A stretch of 64,000 nt of DNA from JAHDCJ01 sp039028895 (GTDB lineage: Bacteria; Bacteroidota; Bacteroidia; Chitinophagales; Saprospiraceae): contig JBCCHF010000030.1 of NCBI GenBank assembly GCA_039028895.1, positions 1 through 64,000 on the forward strand, given 5' to 3'. This document shows, one piece after another, positions 58,723 through 64,000 of this stretch. Within the stretch, counting starts at the first letter, position 1, and every line of letters begins with the position of its first letter. Under the pieces are notes generated by a model. That model was not told the origin of the DNA. It saw nothing but the letters and a program-made list of their open reading frames with translations, and did not search any database. A program made the position numbers and the translations under genes.

Positions 58723-58796
58723 TTGGAAATCCACTCATGTCCGATTCGAAAACTTGTACTAAATTGATGAACTAACTTTCCAGTGATAAACACTTA

Positions 58797-60545
58797 GTGG
58801 TACATATCAAAACAAATAAGGAAGCTGCTGATACTCTGATTCAGCAAGCCAGGGAGCTATTGTCCAAGAATCTGAATAATGCCCAGGTGCTTGGAGAGGA
58901 GGCATTGGCCCTTGCCAGGAAAAGCTTGGATACTTCATGCATCGTAGATGCCCTAATTGTTTGTGCAAGGACGTACGCAAGGAAAGGAGGTTTTATCAAA
59001 GCAAAGAAATTTGGGGAAGAGGGATTAATGCTCGCCGACAAATCAAAAAATGATCTGCAACTTGCACGATGCTATCGGGTTTTAGGGTACATCTACAGGT
59101 TAATAGGAAATGCAGAAAAGGCACTTAGCCTTTATTATTCTGCACTACGCCAGGATGTGGAAGAAGTAAAATCAGGATTGTATAATAATATCTCTGTGGT
59201 ATACCTGAGGTTAGGAGACTATGAAAAGTCTGCGGCATTCCTCGAAAAAGCAATAGCGCATTCGCTTAATAGAGGACAAGAAGACAGCCTAAGCACCTGT
59301 TATATTAACAAAGGGAATTTGATTGGTAAATCCAATGATTTTGAAGGGGCTAAAGCGGCCTATTTCGAGGCTTTGAAATGGGCACGTAAGCTTGATAATC
59401 ATTTAGATGCTACCAAGAGTTTATGCAATATCGGATTTGTTTATGCCAATTTGGGCGAATTGGATGAATCACTAAAATACTATGCTAAAGCCAGAAAACT
59501 GGCAGAGAAGAATGGTCTGAACTATGAAATTTTGCATATATGTGGCGGACAGGCTTATGCCTATTTTAGAGTGAAACGTTATAAGGAAGCCATTGACATC
59601 TTGCTGAAACTATACGAAAACGGAAAAGCAGAAGAGGCCTCTTTTGTGGTAAAATTTAGCCTGGAACACCTCCAGCAAGCGTATTCAGCATTAAAAGATT
59701 TTGAGCAAGCGTATTATTTTCAAAATCTCCTAAACGCGTATAATACGAAACAAACAAAGAAGCTGCTTTCCGAAAAGTTCGAGTTGATCCAAGAGGAGAA
59801 AGAAGCGGAAATTCAGTTATTAAAAGACAAACAACTCCAAATCGAGGAGCAGAATAAGGCATTGGAGGCAATGAACAATGAATTGAAAGAGTTTGCCCAT
59901 ATCGTGGCTCACGACCTCAAAGAACCATTGCGGAATATCAGCAGTTTTGTCGATCTGTTGGGTAAAAAAAGTGAAGGCAAACTGTCATCTGACCTGGAGG
60001 GTCTGATGCAACATATCTCTGGAAATTCAAGACAAATGTACACTCAGTTGAGTGGGTTGGTGCAGTTTGTCACACTCGAGGTTTCTCATTCAGGAACAAT
60101 GTTGGTCAATACATCAGAACATGTGGATGCAACACTAAACCGCGTACGCCACGATTTCCCGAAAAAGAAGGTAAAAGTTCGGAAAGGGACTATCCCAGAT
60201 TTACCAATAGAAAGAGAGCACCTTGCATTGCTAATTCATCATTTAGTGCAAAATAGTATTAAGTTCTGTGAAGACCCTGAGGTAATTGTTGATATTCAAT
60301 GTTCAGAAGAAACTCATCATTTTCAGTTCATGGTAACAGATAATGGTATTGGCATCAACGAATCCTACCACGACCGTATTTTTAAAATTTTTAACCGACT
60401 TGACCGAAAGCATAATAAAGGGGCCGGCATCGGACTGGCCATCTGCAAGAAAATTGTGCAGGCCTATGGCGGTAAGATATGGGTACGATCGAATCCTGGG
60501 GAGGGGGGCACTTTTTATTTTACATTGCCGAAGCCAGGTATTTAA
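58797..60545 (+). CDS. TPR-repeat histidine kinase
   Basis: 582 residues from a GTG at 58797. Residues about 10-320 hold seven or eight TPR repeats (e.g. KALSLYYSALRQDVEEVKSG, LYNNISVVYLRLGDYEKSAA), a coiled coil follows (EEKEAEIQLLKDKQLQIEEQ), then the kinase: H-box AHDLKEPLRN (phosphoacceptor H372), N-box LIHHLVQNSIKF, G-boxes DNGIGI and GAGIGLAICKKI. No transmembrane helix: it is cytosolic and may be driven by TPR-bound peptides. No response regulator is adjacent, so it is an orphan kinase. Confidence 0.9.
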   Translation: MVHIKTNKEAADTLIQQARELLSKNLNNAQVLGEEALALARKSLDTSCIVDALIVCARTYARKGGFIKAKKFGEEGLMLADKSKNDLQLARCYRVLGYIYRLIGNAEKALSLYYSALRQDVEEVKSGLYNNISVVYLRLGDYEKSAAFLEKAIAHSLNRGQEDSLSTCYINKGNLIGKSNDFEGAKAAYFEALKWARKLDNHLDATKSLCNIGFVYANLGELDESLKYYAKARKLAEKNGLNYEILHICGGQAYAYFRVKRYKEAIDILLKLYENGKAEEASFVVKFSLEHLQQAYSALKDFEQAYYFQNLLNAYNTKQTKKLLSEKFELIQEEKEAEIQLLKDKQLQIEEQNKALEAMNNELKEFAHIVAHDLKEPLRNISSFVDLLGKKSEGKLSSDLEGLMQHISGNSRQMYTQLSGLVQFVTLEVSHSGTMLVNTSEHVDATLNRVRHDFPKKKVKVRKGTIPDLPIEREHLALLIHHLVQNSIKFCEDPEVIVDIQCSEETHHFQFMVTDNGIGINESYHDRIFKIFNRLDRKHNKGAGIGLAICKKIVQAYGGKIWVRSNPGEGGTFYFTLPKPGI

Positions 60546-60560
60546 AACTAATCCATTTCC

Positions 60561-61220
60561 TCAACTGTCTTTTTTAAAGGCCAGAGATTTTAGTGATTCC
60601 TCTAATATCTGCTTTTGATCATCGTTGTTATATGACATTACAACAACGAAGCTGAATCCTTTCTTTATAGTGGCATAATAGGTTTGTTTGATTTCCAGGC
60701 CTAAATACGTCAGGAACGCATCCATTTTATAAAAGTCAGTTCCATTAATTTCGTGTAATTCAAACTCTTTGGATAAATAGTCATATTGGAATTGACTTTG
60801 CTGGAGAAATCGTCTTGATTGGAACAAGTAGTCACTGCCATCTTTTATTCCTGGTGCCATCTTGATATTTTCAGCCACTAGCGAAATACTTGGATTATAC
60901 TCTACCGGTGACCCAACTTCATATTGGAATACTGTCAGTAGGTTAGCAGTATTTATTTCTGCCGCATTAACTACGGCTTCCAGCTTTTTGTCATCTCCTG
61001 CGACTAAATCTTTCCCTAATTCGGTTATTTCTTCAGTTTGTTCCCTCGATGAAACCACCCAATCGTCGGGTAACTTCATTATGCATTCAAAATATTCATT
61101 GGAATAGACTTGATCGGAAACACCTCCATAATCAAAGTCGTCTGGTTTGCCGATTGGCATGCAACTGGCAAAGAGACTAATCACTAAAAAAATAACTATC
61201 CAATTCTTCGAATTCTTCAT
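60561..61220 (-). CDS. hypothetical lipoprotein
   Basis: 219 residues from the ATG at 61220, chosen for the signal WIVIFLVISLFASC (lipobox FASC, Cys17). The body has alternating strands and helices: VYSNEYFECIMKLPDDWVVS, ADLLTVFQYEVGSPVEYNPS in part, and IKQTYYATIKKGFSFVVVMS, resembling a PsbP/DUF1795-type alpha/beta sandwich. No catalytic motif. Lies in a minus-strand series downstream of the TfoX-like and SRPBCC genes and convergent with the histidine kinase gene. Confidence 0.6.
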   Translation of the reverse strand: MKNSKNWIVIFLVISLFASCMPIGKPDDFDYGGVSDQVYSNEYFECIMKLPDDWVVSSREQTEEITELGKDLVAGDDKKLEAVVNAAEINTANLLTVFQYEVGSPVEYNPSISLVAENIKMAPGIKDGSDYLFQSRRFLQQSQFQYDYLSKEFELHEINGTDFYKMDAFLTYLGLEIKQTYYATIKKGFSFVVVMSYNNDDQKQILEESLKSLAFKKDS

Positions 61221-61293
61221 TTTTTGATGTTTTAAACAAAATACCAAAAAATACTGAAGGTGCTCAGAATGAATAAACGCCTGGCTAGTGTTC

Positions 61294-61617
61294 CTATTTG
61301 GGTTCAAGGCTCATCACATAGTCGTAACTTTCATTCAGGTAGCGAATGATTGAATTTTTATCGTTGAACATTGATTCTGGTACAAGTACATATCCGCGCA
61401 TGTTAGCACCATGTGATTTGAAGAAATCGGAATTCCAATCTGCTATGTATTTTTTCTGGATTTCTTTTGAGAATCGTATACCTAACTCGCCCTCCTTGTT
61501 GAGAATGGAGAACATATAGCCATTCGCTGAGGTGTAGGGTACGGTTTTACCTTTCCTTTCAAACCTTGGGCACTGATTTATCAATGCGTCATATCTAGCC
61601 AATTTTTCTTTCCACAT
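61294..61617 (-). CDS. TfoX/YjbR-like small protein
   Basis: 107 residues, alpha/beta. The text RKGKTVPYTSANGYMFSILN and ELGIRFSKEIQKKYIADW, with MRGYVLVPESMF and YLNESYDYVMSLEPK, matches the Bacteroidota TfoX N-terminal-like family. Such proteins are named after a competence regulator but the isolated domain has an unknown role. It overlaps almost directly with the SRPBCC gene (2 bp from stop to ATG), so they share a transcript. Confidence 0.6.
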   Translation of the reverse strand: MWKEKLARYDALINQCPRFERKGKTVPYTSANGYMFSILNKEGELGIRFSKEIQKKYIADWNSDFFKSHGANMRGYVLVPESMFNDKNSIIRYLNESYDYVMSLEPK

Positions 61618-61619
61618 GA

Positions 61620-62060
61620 TTACTGATTTTCGACTGATGTTTTAAGTTGTTGCATCCATTTTTCTCCTTGTTTCCGGTACATCCCCGGAAAAAGAATGGC
61701 CATTAGCCTTGGCATGATCCAACTCATGCGTGTGTATTCATATTCGTAGGCGTACCTTGTCTTGTTTTTGCCGATTGCGGTGAAGGTGCACTTCATGGTG
61801 TTGTCCATATGTTTGTGCTGGTAGGTGGCTTCAAATGAATTTGGAAGCTGGTTGGATATGATGGTTTCTATTAACGTCATGTCCTTGTCTCCATATTGAT
61901 AGTACATTTTGGAGACTGTTCCATCTTCCAATTCTTTGCCGCTGAGTAACTCTTTCTTTTGAAAACCATCCTGCCATTTCTTAAGATTTTTGGAATCGGC
62001 AAAAAACGATGTAACGATTTCAAGGGGTTTGTCAATATCAATCTGACCTGAATACTTCAT
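61620..62060 (-). CDS. SRPBCC (START/Bet v1-like) family protein
   Basis: 146 residues. A helix-grip fold: IDIDKPLEIVTSFFADSKNL, KKWQDGFQKKELLSGKELED and GTVSKMYYQYGDKDMTLIE, then an internal strand KCTFTAIGKNKTRYAYEYEY and a C-terminal helix EKWMQQLKTSVENQ. Such proteins bind hydrophobic ligands or polyketides. First gene of the minus-strand set SRPBCC, TfoX-like, lipoprotein. Confidence 0.85.
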   Translation of the reverse strand: MKYSGQIDIDKPLEIVTSFFADSKNLKKWQDGFQKKELLSGKELEDGTVSKMYYQYGDKDMTLIETIISNQLPNSFEATYQHKHMDNTMKCTFTAIGKNKTRYAYEYEYTRMSWIMPRLMAILFPGMYRKQGEKWMQQLKTSVENQ

Positions 62061-62146
62061 TTTTTTGATTTAAAGTGAATGAATGCGGCATATTTATCCA
62101 TTTTCATTCACCGAAAGGTTTCAAAACACATTTGTAACCGAAAAAA

Positions 62147-63262
62147 TCATTGTTTTTCCTGTTTTTTGAGATTTTGAAGGTATTCAGTTGGTGATACGTG
62201 CTCAAATTCTTTAAATGCCCGGTAAAAAGAAACCTTGTTGCTGAAGCCTGCCTGGTAGGCGATGTCGATGAGTTTTACTTTTCCGCCATTGGCATTTTCC
62301 AATAAAGACTTGGCTTCTGATAAGCGATATACCTTGATGAGGGTTTTAAAAGAGTAGCCAAATTTTTGATTGATCAATTCCGATACATAGCTAGGAGAGA
62401 GGTACACTGCTTTCGCAAAATGCTCAAGGGTCAAATCGTGATCGAGGTAGATTTTATCTTTTTCCAATTTCTGAATAATCTGGTCTTCGTGGATGTTCCG
62501 CTGTTCAATATTTTCCAGCTTCGGTGTTTTTGTGGTAAACAAGGTAGACTGGTCAATTAACTTGAATGCTATGGACTGAATAATGAATGTCATGGCAAGC
62601 ATGCTTACCTGGTTAACAAGTGCAAAGTTGAATTGACCGATCGGCTGGATCAGGAAGTAGGCCAGGTGCAGGATTAAAAAAACGGAATAGCTCATTAATA
62701 CAAGCCGGTACCAGTTGACCAGTTCATTGTTGACAACTTGTACTCTGAATGTATTCAGTGTTTTGAGGCTCTTGAAAATATAGATGCCGATATAAACGAA
62801 AAAACTCAGCGCGAAGTAAAAACTAAAGCTTTGGTAGGAAGGGATTTTATCCATAAACTGTTGCACTGATTCCAGTTTTTCTGCCCCGCTTAAACCGAAA
62901 AATGGCAGGTTCATGATCAGGATCAAGACAAACGGTATAAAGTGCCATCCCATTTTTAGGGTTAACCGAAAATCCTTGACGGTTGCCGCCAACGCCATGA
63001 AAAGCATTAGCGGAGGTTTTAAAAAACTAATAGGGTAGGCAATACCCAGCAAGTGTGGTGCTGATTTGATAAGTTCAGTTTCGAAAAGCAATCGCTCGAA
63101 AAGGATGATGCCCTCTACAGCTAATAGCACGGCAAACAGTTTTTTAAAAAGTGTTTTGTTGCCAGATCTGAGCAAAATAATGGTGATGAAAAATGCCTGG
63201 CAAATTCCATAGACGATGAGTCCATTAATTATTGATGAGGTAAGTGTCATAAACTCAGCCAT
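62147..63262 (-). CDS. AraC-family regulator with seven-helix membrane domain
   Basis: 371 residues from ATG 63262. An N-terminal membrane sensor of about seven helices (residues about 10-225), then a cytosolic linker (FTTKTPKLENIEQRN) and an AraC helix-turn-helix (about 270-371): LTLEHFAKAVYLSPSYVSEL, KVYRLSEAKSLLENANG and IAYQAGFSNKVSFYRAFKEF, ending TEYLQNL. It senses a signal directly in the membrane and activates genes. Its ATG overlaps the stop of the preceding gene by 8 bases, so they are translationally coupled. Confidence 0.9.
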   Translation of the reverse strand: MAEFMTLTSSIINGLIVYGICQAFFITIILLRSGNKTLFKKLFAVLLAVEGIILFERLLFETELIKSAPHLLGIAYPISFLKPPLMLFMALAATVKDFRLTLKMGWHFIPFVLILIMNLPFFGLSGAEKLESVQQFMDKIPSYQSFSFYFALSFFVYIGIYIFKSLKTLNTFRVQVVNNELVNWYRLVLMSYSVFLILHLAYFLIQPIGQFNFALVNQVSMLAMTFIIQSIAFKLIDQSTLFTTKTPKLENIEQRNIHEDQIIQKLEKDKIYLDHDLTLEHFAKAVYLSPSYVSELINQKFGYSFKTLIKVYRLSEAKSLLENANGGKVKLIDIAYQAGFSNKVSFYRAFKEFEHVSPTEYLQNLKKQEKQ

Positions 63263-63941
63263 TATTTTTTCTACCAAAAAGCCTACGCCAAAACCCTGGT
63301 TCATCCCTTTTTAGGGGAGATGTTGACTCTGTTTCGATTTTTTCATTTTGCTTTCTCAGGTATGCAGGAATGTCAAGGTTGTCATCCAGCAGGTTGTACC
63401 CATTTCTTAAGTCGATGATGCCTCCGGAAGCGTCCGATGCCATTAAAAATGCAATTATTTTGGAGTTCGTATTTTCAGTGGCTTTTTGCCAACAGTTTAC
63501 TATGAACTGAATTTCCAACAAGCTTTGATTTTCCCAGAACATAGCCGTGTCAAATTCCCCTTCATCTTTTAGTGTTTTGTAATCAATTTGGTTTTCATCC
63601 AAAACATTTATGACGATGTCATCGATATGAGAATAGGCATATTTATTCATTTTCAGTTCCGGCCTATTTGTGGTTTTTGCCGGATCGTAGATGTCATTCG
63701 AAGGTTCAACGGCGATAAAGCCTAACGGACAATTCACATAATAATAGACTTCCAGAACTTTTAATGCATTGGTGTCGCCAGAAACCCGATATTCAAATTG
63801 AAGAGATTGAACTTTGATGAAAAAGTCGATGAGCAATGCTTCCCGAGGTTCAAGGATAACTGCTCTGAACTTACGGTCAATAAACTGTTCGAGTTTATTT
63901 CTTTCGTCTTGGGTTAATTCGTGCTCCGGTCTACCAATCAT
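63255..63941 (-). CDS. hypothetical cytosolic protein
   Basis: 228 residues. Alpha/beta sequence with DERNKLEQFIDRKFRAVILE, VYYYVNCPLGFIAVEPSNDI split and FIVNCWQKATENTNSKIIAF, ending in a basic, Arg-rich tail (GFWRRLFGRKNNG). No domain recognised. Directly upstream of, and overlapping, the membrane AraC regulator gene, so it may be its partner. The region 63942-64000 holds no gene in view. Confidence 0.6.
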   Translation of the reverse strand: MIGRPEHELTQDERNKLEQFIDRKFRAVILEPREALLIDFFIKVQSLQFEYRVSGDTNALKVLEVYYYVNCPLGFIAVEPSNDIYDPAKTTNRPELKMNKYAYSHIDDIVINVLDENQIDYKTLKDEGEFDTAMFWENQSLLEIQFIVNCWQKATENTNSKIIAFLMASDASGGIIDLRNGYNLLDDNLDIPAYLRKQNEKIETESTSPLKRDEPGFWRRLFGRKNNG

Positions 63942-64000
63942 AGATCAGCTCTAATTGTTGTTTTATGAACTTATGCTAACATCTCTTGTAACATTGAGAC

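Noticed and set aside
1..64000. tRNA, rRNA, tmRNA, riboswitch, phage integrase or transposase genes
   Set aside because: None was recognised by eye on either strand; absence cannot be proven without covariance and profile searches.

Overview
The window reads as chromosome of a Bacteroidota bacterium, most likely a marine or free-living member of the Saprospiria/Cytophagia type. The evidence is type IX secretion (T9SS) C-terminal sorting tails on several exported proteins, DUF4249 and LytTR-type proteins, BlaI/BlaR1 and HxlR regulators, lipoproteins with classic lipoboxes, sparse Shine-Dalgarno sites, and promoters of the Bacteroidota TAnnTTTG (-7) / TTG (-33) type. No rRNA, tRNA, CRISPR array, integrase or intact transposase was seen. 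Most genes are on the minus strand in short operons.

Layout. 1-2.8 kb: minus-strand operon of a serine-hydrolase lipoprotein, a small membrane protein, a CrtO-like membrane protein, an MBL-fold hydrolase and a Crp/Fnr regulator. 2.9-8.7 kb: intradiol dioxygenase-like lipoprotein, T9SS-secreted esterase, ADP-ribosylglycohydrolase, and a DUF4157 protein ending in an ADP-ribosyltransferase domain (a toxin/immunity-like pair). 8.7-9.3 kb: non-coding island of palindromes. 9.3-15 kb: two SDR enzymes, a TetR regulator with two matching operators, a tartrate/D-malate dehydrogenase, a dehalogenase-like hydrolase, a GH16 glucanase and a DoxX-like protein. 15-24.4 kb: CocE-like peptidase, unknown proteins, a broken DUF4249 gene, a TonB/VWA fusion, a methyltransferase, a DsbD-like remnant, DUF6569 and DUF4846 proteins. 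24.4-31.4 kb: persulfide-dioxygenase/rhodanese protein with a clear terminator, a tiny frameshifted membrane gene, cupin, AEC transporter, GNAT, DUF4437 lipoprotein, ANT(6)-like nucleotidyltransferase, DinB.

31.4-46.9 kb: Crp regulator, SGNH plus MBOAT O-acyltransferase pair, DUF1428, an HxlR/SnoaL divergent pair with duplicated operators, PAP2 phosphatase, serine hydrolase, DUF1761, a T9SS cargo, a CREST ceramidase-like protein, cupin, LytTR regulator, class III cyclase, alpha/beta hydrolase, S1-domain protein. 46.9-53.3 kb: a second PAP2 protein, a beta-helix T9SS protein, GH26 and GH113 mannanase-like enzymes, and a YHYH protein. 53.4-60.5 kb (plus strand): BlaI/BlaR1, an IPTL-CTERM protein with an exosortase H and its membrane partner, and a TPR-histidine kinase. 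60.5-64 kb: lipoprotein, TfoX-like, SRPBCC, a membrane AraC regulator and an unknown protein.

The two most interesting themes are (i) the DUF4157-ART protein followed by an ADP-ribosylglycohydrolase, which looks like an ADP-ribosylating toxin with an enzymatic antidote, and (ii) a family of intergenic palindromes (core GTTCTAGCAGGGTC, plus GACC-GGTC hairpins), some copies of which sit next to remnants of broken genes. A compact exosortase H/IPTL-CTERM module with an unusual C-terminal extension on its substrate is a third.
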